The notes beneath the pieces were generated by a model. It was not told the DNA's origin. It saw only the letters and a list, made by a program, of their open reading frames with translations, and made no database searches. From Streptomyces sp. TS71-3 (lineage in GTDB: Bacteria; Actinomycetota; Actinomycetes; Streptomycetales; Streptomycetaceae), in the NCBI RefSeq assembly GCF_018327685.1, contig NZ_BNEL01000001.1:5391001-5455000 (forward strand): a stretch of DNA of 64,000 nt, read 5' to 3'. Below are positions 55,283 through 64,000 of this stretch, in pieces. Each line of letters begins with the position of its first letter. Position 1 is the stretch's first letter. A program made the translations under genes and the position numbers.

Positions 55283-57637
55283 TCACAGCCCCCGTATCCG
55301 CACGGGACGGCCCGCCGTGCGCGGGCCCTTGCCCGTCTCCCGCTGCACCGTCACCCGTTCACCCGCCCGGCGCGTGCGGTACCTCTCGGTCTCCGGCACC
55401 GCCCACCCGTCTCCCGGATCGTCGACGAAGAAGCCGCCGCCCGGACGCCCCACGGCCGGCGCCCACACCTCCAGCTCGATCCCGCCGCTGCCGCCGAGCA
55501 CCGGCACCACCGCACCCGCCCGCGCCAGCACCGGCGCCCGTGACAGCGGCGCCGGGACGACGACCTGCCCCGGGCCCTCGTGGGCCTCCTCCGTGCACGT
55601 GTCGTACCAGCGGCCGGCCGGCAGCCGCACCGTCCGCGCCCGCGCACCCTCCTCCATGACCGGCGCCACCAGGAGCGCCTCCCCGAGGAGGAACGCGTCC
55701 TCGCAGTCGCGCAGCGCGCGGTTCTCGGGAGAGCTCCACCACACCGGCCGCACCCACGGTGCGCCGGTGCGACGGCTCAGGTGAGCGAGCGTCATGAGGT
55801 ACGGGCCGAGGCGCCGCCGCTCGGCGAGCGCCACGCGCGCGTGCTCCGCCATCTCGTCCGCCAGCCCGAAGGGTTCGCCGCCCGGATGGCCGGCGCCGGC
55901 CGTGCGCAGCAGGGGCAGGTAGGCGGCCAGCTGCAACTGGCGGACCCTCAGCTCCCCTGCCGCCTCGCCCCGCCCGCCGCCCAGGTCCGGCGCCGCGAGC
56001 GGCACCCCGCACAGCCCCAGCCCCAGCACCACGGACAGCGCCGAGCGCAATCCCTCCCACGTGTCCGCCACTTCGCCGGCCCAGGCCCCGCCGTACCGCT
56101 GCATCCCCACCCAGCCGGATCGCGCCAGCAGGAAGGGCCGACCGCCGGGGCGCAGCAGGGACAGCGCCTCGTGGGCGGCACGCAGCAGGCCGAGACCGTA
56201 GACGTTGTGAGCGCTGCGGTGGTCGCCGCCGTGGCCGTCCAGGTCGTGCCGGGCCGAGCGTGGCAGGGTCGCGTCGCCGAACGCGACACGTGCCACCGGC
56301 TCGTCGAGGGTGTGCCAGAACCCGGCGAAGCCCTGCTCCAGGCGCTCCTCGTACCGCTCGCCCCACCAGATCCGGCCCCGTGCGCCCGTGACGTCCGGAT
56401 ACACCGACTCCCCGGCCTGAGCCTCACCCCGCACCAGCCGGCCCGCCGCGTCCCGTACGAAGACGCCCGCGGACACCCCGCTGTCGAACACGGTGTGGCC
56501 CGGCTCGGCCTTCACGGCGGGGGAGACGGCCGACACGAGCCTGACACCCTCGGCGAGGAGCTCACCCGCGAGCTGCGGAAGCTTCGGAAACCGCTCCACG
56601 TCGACAGTGAAACTCCGCCCTCCCCGGCCATGCCCGAGGACCAGGTGCAGCGCCTCCAGCGGGAGTCCACGCGCGTGATGGCCCGCCACGATCTCGCGTA
56701 CCTGCTGCTCGCTGCCGCCGTCGGAGAGCACGTGGTGATGCCCGAGCGCCCAGCCGGGCGGCAGCGCCGGAGCGCCCGTCAGCATCGCCCACGTGTGCAG
56801 CACGCGCGCGGGAGTGCCGACCACCACCCAGCAGCGCAGCGGACCGCCCTCCACGCGCAGCTGGATCGCCCCCGCGCGGTCGTGCCCCGACCCCGCGCCC
56901 TCCTCGCCCTCCCGGAGGGTGACCGTGGCGTCCCAGGAAGTGTCGTGGAACACCAGATGCGTTCCGGCGTCGGCCACCACCAGCTGCACCGGCATCGTGG
57001 TGTGCAGGGGACCGTCCTGCGGACCGTAGCCGCCCTGCGGGTCGGTGTTCCACATGCGGTACTGCCCGTCGCGCAGACGCGGCCCGCAGGCCCGGCCCCC
57101 GAGGCCGAAGAAGCGAGCGTCCGCGCTCACCTCGGAGCGCTGCACCCAGCGCGTCTCGCCGCCGTTCTGCGCCTGCCACCAGCGCGGCGCACGGTCGCGG
57201 CGCAGCAGCACGCCGCCCGGGGTGTGCACCTCGACGGCACCGTGCCGGGAGACGATCACGGTGACCCGCTCGGCCACCACCCGCCATCCGCCGTCCTTGT
57301 CGGGCTCCAGGACCGCCCGCAGGTCGGGCACGGGGGCGGCTCCGGCGAGCGCCCAGGACGGCAGCGGACTCGCTCCCTCCCAGCCGAGGAAGACCGTACC
57401 GCCCAGCGTCACCGTGATCCGCAGCTCCGACCGCTCGAAGCGGACGACGCCGCCCCCGGGGCCCGGCTCGACTCCCGTCATCGCACCCGGCACCCGCGCC
57501 CGCTCGGGCCCGCGCGGGGGCAGTCCCGCGCTGTCGGTGCGGCGCCTGCGCCAGGCCGCGCGCAGGGTCCTAAGCCCACCCGCGGCGCCCGCACCGCGCA
57601 GCGTCCTCAACGAACGCACCAGGTCACGACCGTCCAT
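55283..57637 (-). CDS. GH31-like protein with degenerate catalytic residues
   Basis: Protein of 784 aa with GH31 architecture: N-terminal beta-sandwich, barrel and C-terminal sheet (DDPGDGWAVPETERYRTRRA). Landmarks are FFGLGGRACGPRLRDGQYRM, ALPPGWALGHHHVLSDGGSE, IWWGERYEERLEQGFAGFWH, HNVYGLGLLRAAHEAL and RPFLLARSGWVGMQRYGGAW. The nucleophile motif WxDMNEP reads WHTLDEP (Thr for Asp), and the acid/base WxGD reads WAGE. Classical alpha-glucosidase activity is therefore doubtful. ATG at 57637 with AGGGTG 7 bases upstream; a GTG 21 bases earlier is possible. No signal peptide. Confidence 0.85.
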   Translation of the reverse strand: MDGRDLVRSLRTLRGAGAAGGLRTLRAAWRRRRTDSAGLPPRGPERARVPGAMTGVEPGPGGGVVRFERSELRITVTLGGTVFLGWEGASPLPSWALAGAAPVPDLRAVLEPDKDGGWRVVAERVTVIVSRHGAVEVHTPGGVLLRRDRAPRWWQAQNGGETRWVQRSEVSADARFFGLGGRACGPRLRDGQYRMWNTDPQGGYGPQDGPLHTTMPVQLVVADAGTHLVFHDTSWDATVTLREGEEGAGSGHDRAGAIQLRVEGGPLRCWVVVGTPARVLHTWAMLTGAPALPPGWALGHHHVLSDGGSEQQVREIVAGHHARGLPLEALHLVLGHGRGGRSFTVDVERFPKLPQLAGELLAEGVRLVSAVSPAVKAEPGHTVFDSGVSAGVFVRDAAGRLVRGEAQAGESVYPDVTGARGRIWWGERYEERLEQGFAGFWHTLDEPVARVAFGDATLPRSARHDLDGHGGDHRSAHNVYGLGLLRAAHEALSLLRPGGRPFLLARSGWVGMQRYGGAWAGEVADTWEGLRSALSVVLGLGLCGVPLAAPDLGGGRGEAAGELRVRQLQLAAYLPLLRTAGAGHPGGEPFGLADEMAEHARVALAERRRLGPYLMTLAHLSRRTGAPWVRPVWWSSPENRALRDCEDAFLLGEALLVAPVMEEGARARTVRLPAGRWYDTCTEEAHEGPGQVVVPAPLSRAPVLARAGAVVPVLGGSGGIELEVWAPAVGRPGGGFFVDDPGDGWAVPETERYRTRRAGERVTVQRETGKGPRTAGRPVRIRGL

Positions 57638-57851
57638 ACTGATCACCCTGCCACCCACTCGGGCGTCCGGAGGAGCCGTTCAACTCCCGTTCACCCGTGG
57701 CGGGGGCACATCTTCACGGAGGCGACTATGTGGGCCTCACCCTGGCGTGGAAGTCGATCACATGGCATCGTCCCAGTCAGCCGCGTCACGCGCACACCCC
57801 GCCCGTGCGCGAACCGACGCCCATCACGCGCCGCAGTCCCGGGAGCCGCCC

Positions 57852-59816
57852 ATGTCCACAGCGAACCCCTCGCCGCTCTGGCAGCCCGACGAGCGCACGA
57901 TCGAGCAGGCGCGCATCACCCGCTTCCAGGCGTGGGCCGCCCAGCGGCACGGCGCCCCCGCCACGGGCGGCTACGCGGCACTGCACCGGTGGTCCGTGAC
58001 GGAGCTGGAAGCCTTCTGGGCCGCCGTAGCCGACTGGTTCGACGTCCGCTTCGGTACCCCCTACGCGCGCGTGCTGGACGACCCCGGCATGCCCGGCGCG
58101 CACTGGTTCCCCGGAGCCACCCTCAACTACGCCGAACACGCGCTGCGCGCCGCTGACCAGCGCCCCGACGACCCCGCGATCCTCCACGTCGACGAGACCC
58201 ACGAGCCCCACGCCATCAGCTGGGCCGAGCTGCGCCGCCAGGTCGCCTCGCTCGCCGCCGAGCTGCGCGCCCTCGACGTGCGCCCGGGAGACCGCGTCAG
58301 CGGCTACCTCCCCAACATCCCCCAGGCCGCCGTCGCCCTGCTGGCGACCGCAGCCGTGGGCGCCGTCTGGACGTCCTGCTCGCCCGACTTCGGCGCCCGC
58401 AGCGTGCTGGACCGCTTCCAGCAGGTCGAACCCGTGGTCCTGTTCACCGTGGACGGCTACCGGTACGGCGGCAAGGACCACGACCGCCGCGAGACCGTCG
58501 CCGAGCTCCGCCGCGAACTGCCCGGCCTGCGCGCCGTCGTGCACATCCCCCTGCTGGGCACGCCCGCTCCCGAGGGAACCCTCGACTGGTCGGCCCTCAC
58601 CGCGGGCAGCGGGGAACCCCGCTACGAGCAGGTGCCCTTCGAGCACCCGCTGTGGGTGCTCTACTCGTCCGGCACCACCGGGCTGCCCAAGGCGATCGTG
58701 CAGTCCCAGGGAGGCATCCTCCTGGAGCACCTCAAACAGCTCGGCCTGCACTGCGACCTCGGCCCCGAGGACCGCTTCTTCTGGTACACGTCCACCGGCT
58801 GGATGATGTGGAACTTCCTCGTCTCCGGCCTGCTGACGGGCACCACCGTCATCCTGTACGACGGCAGCCCGGGGCATCCGGACACCGGCGCCCAGTGGCG
58901 CGTCGCCGCCCGCACCGGGGCCACGCTCTACGGCACCTCCGCCGCCTACGTCATGGCCTGCCGCAAGGCCGGCGTCCGGCCGGCCCACGACCACGACCTC
59001 GCCCGGATCCGCTGCGTCGCCACCACCGGCTCCCCGCTGCCCCCGGACGGCTTCCGCTGGCTGCACGGGGTGCGCGACGACCTGTGGATCGCCTCCGTCA
59101 GCGGCGGCACCGACGTGTGCTCCTGCTTCGCCGGCGCCGTGGCCACCCTCCCCGTGCACATCGGAGAGCTGCAGGCGCCCTGCCTGGGCACCGACCTCCA
59201 GGCCTGGGACCCGCAGGGCAGGCCCGTCGTCGACGAGGTCGGCGAGCTGGTCGTCACCCGGCCCATGCCGTCCATGCCGATCCACTTCTGGAACGACCCG
59301 GACGGCCACCGGTACCACGACAGCTACTTCGACACCTACCCCGGCGTCTGGCGGCACGGCGACTGGATCACCCTCACCTCGCGCGGCTCCGTCGTCATCC
59401 ACGGCCGATCCGACTCCACCCTGAACCGGCAGGGCGTCCGCATGGGCTCCGCCGACATCTACGAGGCCGTGGAGCGGCTCCCGGAGATCCGCGAGTCCCT
59501 CGTCATCGGCATCGAACAGCCCGACGGCGGCTACTGGATGCCGCTCTTCGTCCACCTGGCCCCCGGAGCCGTCCTCGACGACACCCTGCGTGACCGCGTC
59601 AAGCAGACCATCCGCTCCGACCTCTCCCCGCGGCACGTCCCCGACGAGATCATCGAGGTGCCCGGAGTCCCGCACACCCTCACCGGAAAGCGCATCGAGG
59701 TGCCCGTCAAACGCCTGCTCCAGGGCACGCCCGTGGACAGGGCGGTCAACCCCGGCTCCGTCGACGACGTCGAGCTGCTGCGCTTCTACGAGAAGCTGGG
59801 CCGCGAACGCCACTGA
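57852..59816 (+). CDS. acetoacetyl-CoA synthetase
   Basis: Protein of 654 aa, usual length for AacS. Motifs in order: HWFPGATLNYAEHALRAADQ, WTSCSPDFGARSVLDRFQQV, the AMP-binding loop YSSGTTGLPKAI near 272, YTSTGWMMWNFLVSGL, VSGGTDVCSCFAG, WRHGDWITLTSRGSVVIHGR, SDSTLNRQGVRMGSADIYEA and the catalytic Lys in TLTGKRIEVPVKRLLQG. It activates acetoacetate to acetoacetyl-CoA with ATP. ATG with GGGAG 7 bases upstream. Single gene, cytosolic. Confidence 0.96.
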   Translation: MSTANPSPLWQPDERTIEQARITRFQAWAAQRHGAPATGGYAALHRWSVTELEAFWAAVADWFDVRFGTPYARVLDDPGMPGAHWFPGATLNYAEHALRAADQRPDDPAILHVDETHEPHAISWAELRRQVASLAAELRALDVRPGDRVSGYLPNIPQAAVALLATAAVGAVWTSCSPDFGARSVLDRFQQVEPVVLFTVDGYRYGGKDHDRRETVAELRRELPGLRAVVHIPLLGTPAPEGTLDWSALTAGSGEPRYEQVPFEHPLWVLYSSGTTGLPKAIVQSQGGILLEHLKQLGLHCDLGPEDRFFWYTSTGWMMWNFLVSGLLTGTTVILYDGSPGHPDTGAQWRVAARTGATLYGTSAAYVMACRKAGVRPAHDHDLARIRCVATTGSPLPPDGFRWLHGVRDDLWIASVSGGTDVCSCFAGAVATLPVHIGELQAPCLGTDLQAWDPQGRPVVDEVGELVVTRPMPSMPIHFWNDPDGHRYHDSYFDTYPGVWRHGDWITLTSRGSVVIHGRSDSTLNRQGVRMGSADIYEAVERLPEIRESLVIGIEQPDGGYWMPLFVHLAPGAVLDDTLRDRVKQTIRSDLSPRHVPDEIIEVPGVPHTLTGKRIEVPVKRLLQGTPVDRAVNPGSVDDVELLRFYEKLGRERH

Positions 59817-59931
59817 CCGCCCCGACACCCGGCCCGGTCCAGGCGGGACGTGCCCCGGCCCCGGTCCGCTGTCAGTGCCTCCCGCTACGGTGAGTGAGCA
59901 CTGATCGACCGAGCACACGGGGGGAACGACC

Positions 59932-60825
59932 ATGGCGCACACCGAGCCCGGCACCTTGCAGGAGATCCTGCGGATGGAGATGCCCGCCACCATCGCGCTA
60001 CTCACCGACGAGGAGGACTTCACGGCGATGCGCCGCTACGGCACCTTCGCCTTCCACGACCATCGCGCCTACCTCCGCCAGATCGAGACCCTGCTGGAAG
60101 GACTCGCCGCACAGGGCCGGCACACCTCGGTCGCCCTCTTCGACCCCGAGGAGTACGAGGAGTACTGCGCCGGCGCCGGCCTCGACCCCGACACCTCCGC
60201 AAGCCGCACCCGCTTCACCGCCGATCTGGCGGCCACCACACCGACCATCCCGTACGAAGGCCAGCAGCTGGCCGACCTGGTGCCCGCCCTCGTCACGGCC
60301 TCGCTGCGCCAGGCCACCTGGGAGTACGCCACCCTGCTGCTGGCCGGCATCGGCGACTGCGCCGCCTGCGGCGAGGACATCGGCTGGGCCTCCTACGCGC
60401 GCGCGTCCGACCTGGTCGTCCGGGTGCTGGACCGAGCCGGCCCGGGCACCCACCACCTCGTGTGCAGCGCCGCCACCCCGGCCGACACGCTCCTGTCCGC
60501 ATTGGACATCGCCTACGACACCCAGGGCAGCGCCCGCGTCGACGAGGCCGCGATCCGCGAGTTCGCCACCGTCCTGGCCACGCCGATCGCCACCGGGTCC
60601 GCAGGCGGCCTGGTGGTGCGCACGATCGGCCAGGACACCCGGGACCGGGTCTACGGCTGGCGGCTGAAGGGCTGGAACCTCCAGCCGCTCACCGCCGCCG
60701 AGGTCTTCGACGCCTACTGCACCGACACCCTGACCGGGGACATCGTCGCCCCGGAATCGAACGTCGACTACGTCCCGCCGCCCGACCTCGGCGACGACGG
60801 CCACCCCGTCGGCCACGCCCACTGA
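59932..60825 (+). CDS. hypothetical protein
   Basis: Protein of 297 aa, no family recognised. Notable stretches are MEMPATIALLTDEEDFTAMR, FAFHDHRAYLRQIETLLEGL, ALFDPEEYEEYCAGAGLDPD, the Cys pair IGDCAACGEDIGWASYARAS and GLVVRTIGQDTRDRVYGWRL. No signal peptide or membrane segment. ATG with GGGGGGAA 6 bases upstream is a clear start. It looks like a streptomycete-specific cytosolic protein with a mixed alpha/beta pattern; function unknown. Confidence 0.85.
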   Translation: MAHTEPGTLQEILRMEMPATIALLTDEEDFTAMRRYGTFAFHDHRAYLRQIETLLEGLAAQGRHTSVALFDPEEYEEYCAGAGLDPDTSASRTRFTADLAATTPTIPYEGQQLADLVPALVTASLRQATWEYATLLLAGIGDCAACGEDIGWASYARASDLVVRVLDRAGPGTHHLVCSAATPADTLLSALDIAYDTQGSARVDEAAIREFATVLATPIATGSAGGLVVRTIGQDTRDRVYGWRLKGWNLQPLTAAEVFDAYCTDTLTGDIVAPESNVDYVPPPDLGDDGHPVGHAH

Positions 60826-60895
60826 CGCGGGCCCGCCCGGGAGGCCGTCCCGTGCCCCCGCTGCTGATCAACGCGGCGGTGGGCACCGTGCGGTG

Positions 60896-62566
60896 CTAGT
60901 TGCCGGCGAGCGCCGCCGCGGCGGCCTCCCGGGCCCCCTCAGCCGTGTCCGCGGCACGCGCCGCGGAGGCCGCGCGCTCGCACTGGGCCAGCGTGTACCG
61001 GCCGAGCTTGGCCCGTACATAGGGAATGGACGCCGCCCCCATGGACAAGGAAGTGACCCCGAGCCCCGTCAGCACGCAGGCGAGCAGCGGATCCGACGCG
61101 GCCTCGCCGCAGACGCCGCAGCTCTTCCCCTCGGCCTTCGCGGCCTCGGCCGACAGTGCCACCAGGTCGAGGAGCGCGGGCTGCCACGGGTCCTGGAGCC
61201 GGGACACGGCGCCCACCTGACGATCGGCCGCGAAGGTGTACTGCGCGAGGTCATTGGTGCCCAGCGACAGGAACTCCACCTCCTGGAGGACCGAGCGCGC
61301 CCTGAGCGCCGCGGACGGGATCTCCACCATCACCCCGACCTTCGCCGGCAGCCCCACCTCCCGGCAGGCGTCGGCGAACGCCCGGGCCTCCGTCCGGTCG
61401 GCGACCATCGGCGCCATCACTTCGAGGTACACGGGCAGCCCCTCCGCCGCCCTGGCCAGGGCGGTGAGCTGGGTCCGCAGCACCTCGGGGTGGTCCAGCA
61501 GGGAGCGCACGCCCCGGACGCCCAGCGCCGGGTTGGGCTCGGCGGCCGGCGTCAGGAAGTCCAGCGGCTTGTCGGCCCCCGCGTCCAGAACCCGCACCAC
61601 GACCCGCCCCTCCGGAAACTCCTCCAGCACGGCCCGGTACGCCTCGACCTGCTTGTCCTCGGACGGCGCGCTGGTGCTGTCGTCCAGGAAGAGGAACTCC
61701 GTACGGAAGAGGCCCACGCCCTCGGCGCCCGCCTCCAGAGCGGCGGCGACGTCCGCAGGGCCCCCGATGTTGGCCAACAGCGGCACCTTGTGACCGTCCG
61801 CCGTCGCCCCGGGGCCCGTGGAAGCAGCCAGCACCGCCGCGCGCTCGGCCTCCGCGGCCCGGAGCTGCTCCTTCGTCCTGGCGCTCGGGTCGACGAAGAT
61901 CTCCCCGGTGCTGCCGTCGACGGCGACCTCGGCGCCCTCGGTCAGCTCGACCGCTCGCGCCAGCGCGACCACCGCGGGAACACCGAGGGCCCGCGCCAGG
62001 ATCGCGGTGTGGCTCGTGGGCCCGCCCTCCTCGGTGACGAAGCCGAGCACCAGGGCCGGGTCGAGCAACGCCGTGTCCGCGGGCGCCAGGTCCCGTGCCA
62101 CCAGTACGAACGGTTCGTCGCTGTCCGGCACGCCGGGCATCGGCACGCCGAGGAGCCGGGCCACGATGCGGTTGCGCACGTCGTCCAGGTCCGCGACGCG
62201 ACCGGCCAGGTACTCACCGGCATTGGCCAGTAGCTCCCGGTAGGCGGCGAAGGCGTCGTACACGGATCGCTCGGCCGTGGTGCCCTCCGCGATGCGCCGC
62301 TCGACGTCGGACATCAGCTCCGGATCCTGAGCCATCAGAGCCTGGGCTTCGAGCACCGCCTGCGCCTCACCGCCGGCGAGGTTGCCGCGCGCCATGAGGT
62401 CGGCGGCGACCGCCTCCACGGCCTGGCGGGCACGGGCCTGCTCGCGCTCGGTGTCCTCCCCGGCGATCTTCCTGGCGGGGGGTTCGAGAACCGCGGTTCC
62501 CATGTGCCGAACCTCGCCGATCGCCACACCGTGGCTCACTCCGACGCCTCGCAGCGTTGTCTCCAT
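60896..62566 (-). CDS. ptsI: phosphotransferase system enzyme I
   Basis: Protein of 556 aa, the usual length. Phosphorylated His186 lies in EEGGPTSHTAILARALGVPA. The C-terminal PEP-binding barrel has ANIGGPADVAAALEAGAEGV, GLFRTEFLFLD, PNPALGVRGVRSLLDHPEVL, LEVMAPMVADRTEARAFADA, LSLGTNDLAQYTFAADRQVG and the active Cys in SCGVCGEAASDPLLACVLTG. It transfers phosphate from PEP to HPr. ATG at 62566 with GGAGAC 6 bases upstream; longer frames to 62749 add poor sequence. It follows crr on the same strand, as in S. coelicolor. Confidence 0.97.
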   Translation of the reverse strand: METTLRGVGVSHGVAIGEVRHMGTAVLEPPARKIAGEDTEREQARARQAVEAVAADLMARGNLAGGEAQAVLEAQALMAQDPELMSDVERRIAEGTTAERSVYDAFAAYRELLANAGEYLAGRVADLDDVRNRIVARLLGVPMPGVPDSDEPFVLVARDLAPADTALLDPALVLGFVTEEGGPTSHTAILARALGVPAVVALARAVELTEGAEVAVDGSTGEIFVDPSARTKEQLRAAEAERAAVLAASTGPGATADGHKVPLLANIGGPADVAAALEAGAEGVGLFRTEFLFLDDSTSAPSEDKQVEAYRAVLEEFPEGRVVVRVLDAGADKPLDFLTPAAEPNPALGVRGVRSLLDHPEVLRTQLTALARAAEGLPVYLEVMAPMVADRTEARAFADACREVGLPAKVGVMVEIPSAALRARSVLQEVEFLSLGTNDLAQYTFAADRQVGAVSRLQDPWQPALLDLVALSAEAAKAEGKSCGVCGEAASDPLLACVLTGLGVTSLSMGAASIPYVRAKLGRYTLAQCERAASAARAADTAEGAREAAAAALAGN

Positions 62567-62723
62567 TACACGTCTCCGAGATGAGCGGCGGCCCCGGCCA
62601 CCGCGGTCGTTGTCTACTTGCCGGTCTCCGGCGGCTTGCCCGATCTCCGGCGGGCACACACGGCGAACGAGGAGACCGGCGCGAACGGGGAGGCCCGGAT
62701 CCCACGCCGGGCCGGCTGGTTCC

Positions 62724-63173
62724 TCAGGACCAGCCGAAGAGAAGGTCACCTGCCTTCACCAGGCCGTCGTCCACCACGTCCGTCAGCGCCTCGGGGGACG
62801 CGTCGAGGGCCACGACCGGGCACACCGGCGACTTGCCCCGGGCCTCGATGGCGGCCGGGTCCCACTTGATCACGGGCTGTCCACGCGTGACGGTGTCGCC
62901 CTTGGCGACCAGCAGCTCGAAGCCCTCACCATTGAGCTGGACGGTGTCGATGCCCAGGTGCGTCAGCACACCGTGACCCTCCGCGTCGACCACGGCGAAG
63001 GCATGCGGGTGCAGAGCGAGGACGACCCCGTCCACGGGGGCGACGGCCGCACCGGCTTCCCGTACCGGGTCGATCGCTGTGCCGGGCCCCGCCATCGCCC
63101 CGGCGAACACCGGATCGGGCACGGCGGCCAGTCCGATGGCGCGCCCGGCTAGCGGGGATGTCACGCTGGTCAT
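62724..63173 (-). CDS. crr: PTS sugar-specific EIIA component (Crr)
   Basis: Protein of 149 aa, the Streptomyces Crr length. Key residues: His57 in LHPHAFAVV and phosphorylated His72 in VLTHLGIDTVQLNGEGFELL. FAGAMAGPGTAIDPV and VVAPV-like beta strands fit the EIIA(Glc) jelly roll. It relays phosphate from HPr to sugar permeases (N-acetylglucosamine in streptomycetes) and regulates carbon use. ATG at 63173 with GGGAGAC 6-7 bases upstream; an in-frame start at 63254 is less likely. First gene of crr-ptsI, divergent from the rRNA operon. Confidence 0.96.
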   Translation of the reverse strand: MTSVTSPLAGRAIGLAAVPDPVFAGAMAGPGTAIDPVREAGAAVAPVDGVVLALHPHAFAVVDAEGHGVLTHLGIDTVQLNGEGFELLVAKGDTVTRGQPVIKWDPAAIEARGKSPVCPVVALDASPEALTDVVDDGLVKAGDLLFGWS

Positions 63174-63764
63174 GCAGGTCTCCCAGGGTGGCTTGGATGG
63201 GCCGGCGCCATCGCTGCCGAACGGGACGGCGCGCTGTTCGGCAGCGTAAATCATGAGAAGTCCCGATTCCCTATGAGAGGTCCCGGTTGGCTGGCGTAGG
63301 AGCAGCCACTGATGATTTGCGCCTGTCGTGTGGGGGCTGTAAAGTTGTACTCCTGTCTGGAGCCAGGTGACGCATCAGCGCCGAGGCTCAGTGACAGCTA
63401 TCAGGTGGGATCTTAACTTCGGACCCGGCCCGGCATGTCCGCGGGGCCGTTGTCAGGGTGCGGAAAATAACCTGGTACAGTCTGTGAACACACCGAAGGG
63501 AAACGCCCGGAGGAAAGCCGCGAAGTAGGTTTTCGTGGTGAGTACGAAGGAAGTGTCCGTTCCTTGAGAACTCAACAGCGTGCTAAAAGTCAACGCCAGA
63601 TATGTTGATACCCCGTCTACCCGAAGACGCTTGCACTGGGTCTTTGTGGTGACGTGGTTCCTTTGAAGTAACAAGAACACAGCGAGGACGCTGTGTGCGG
63701 GAAGTTGTATTCCGCTTCCTGCACCGCTCTCGTGATGTGTGACCCACCGTTGGTGGGAAGACAT
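63174..63764 (+). promoter_or_regulatory. rRNA operon promoter and leader region
   Basis: About 590 bp between crr and 16S rRNA. A promoter-like TTGTCA (63450-63455), 20 bases, TACAGT (63476-63481) may start rRNA synthesis. The leader carries perfect hairpins at 63677-63696 (ACACAGCG/CGCTGTGT) and 63743-63757 (CCCACC/GGTGGG), the latter just before the mature end and likely part of the processing stem. An imperfect palindrome CCTGTCTGGAGCCAGG lies at 63352. Composition is lower in GC than the genes. Confidence 0.6.
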
Positions 63765-64000
63765 TCACGGAGAGTTTGATCCTGGCTCAGGACGAACGCT
63801 GGCGGCGTGCTTAACACATGCAAGTCGAACGATGATCCGGCTTCGGTCGGGGATTAGTGGCGAACGGGTGAGTAACACGTGGGCAATCTGCCCTTCACTC
63901 TGGGACAAGCCCTGGAAACGGGGTCTAATACCGGATAGGACACTGGGAGGCATCTTCTGGTGTGGAAAGCTCCGGCGGTGAAGGATGGGCCCGCGGCCTA
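63765..64000 (+). rRNA. rrs: 16S ribosomal RNA, 5' part (cut by the window end)
   Basis: The conserved 16S 5' end GAGAGTTTGATCCTGGCTCAG begins near 63769, followed by GACGAACGCTGGCGGCGTGC, TTAACACATGCAAGTCGAAC and GGCGAACGGGTGAGTAACAC. The stretch CGATGATCCGGCTTCGGTCG is the variable region form seen in Streptomyces. The 5' end at about 63765 is placed by similarity to streptomycete 16S. The gene continues beyond 64000. Confidence 0.97.

Noticed and set aside
63352..63367. DasR operator upstream of crr
   Set aside because: CCTGTCTGGAGCCAGG is an imperfect palindrome (12 of 16) but matches the ACTGGTCTAGACCACT core poorly without an insertion, so it is left as an unassigned palindrome.

Overview
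The window reads as a piece of a Streptomyces (high-GC actinomycete) chromosome. The composition is strongly GC-rich with GC-ending codons, and many adjacent genes overlap by ATGA or GTGA. Several actinomycete hallmarks are present: the RNA-polymerase-binding protein RbpA behind a sigma-R-type promoter, a conservon (cvnABCD), a crr-ptsI phosphotransferase pair, a chitinase gene with the typical direct-repeat promoter, many apparently leaderless genes, and the start of an rRNA operon.

Layout. 1-8663 (+): the 3' part of an HpaB-type flavin oxygenase, a methyltransferase, a complete Dpp/Opp-type ABC importer (Tat-like lipoprotein, two permeases, one ATPase with two nucleotide-binding domains) and an FGGY sugar kinase. 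8773-11710 (-): a secreted M1 metallopeptidase and a GH18 chitinase. 12104-13333 (+): an acyl-CoA dehydrogenase. 13334-14366: a repeat-bearing spacer and a small Cys-containing protein. 14595-18697 (+): an Lrp/AsnC regulator, an amidohydrolase, polyprenol-phosphate mannose synthase and FxsA. 18806-21645 (-): rbpA, an MFS exporter and a glycerophosphodiesterase. 22042-23541 (+): a MocR regulator. 23778-25608 (-): a degenerate FtsK/TraB-like P-loop protein and a 64-aa membrane protein. 25923-32041 (+): an ankyrin protein, a HEAT-repeat protein and a tightly overlapping operon of two GT4 glycosyltransferases plus a GDSL hydrolase. 31858-34246 (-): pxpABC (5-oxoprolinase), divergent from a GntR regulator (34405-35097).

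35239-42856 (+) is the most unusual block. It is a three-gene operon with MukF/JetA-, MukE/JetB- and MukB/JetC-like layout, encoding a 1606-aa SMC-type ATPase, but with no JetD/MksG nuclease gene beside it. 42966-44417 (-) holds a secreted HNH-nuclease lipoprotein and a small membrane protein. 44921-52710 (+) is a conservon (sensor-like ATPase, roadblock protein, DUF742 protein, GTPase) in which a 1216-aa ATP-dependent 5-oxoprolinase sits between cvnC and cvnD. 52742-63173 contains housekeeping and accessory genes: an Mpo1-like protein, a VanX-like dipeptidase, a Nudix hydrolase, a GH31-like protein with a degenerate active site, acetoacetyl-CoA synthetase, and ptsI and crr. The last 600 bp are the rRNA promoter and leader and the first 236 bases of 16S rRNA.

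How genes work together. The importer and kinase probably take up and phosphorylate a glycoside or sugar. PxpABC and the large oxoprolinase are two unrelated routes from 5-oxoproline to glutamate in one window. The chitinase (chitin to N-acetylglucosamine oligomers) and the PTS enzymes (sugar phosphorylation) fit a chitin-using soil lifestyle. Function assignments come from recognised motifs only; no database search was possible.
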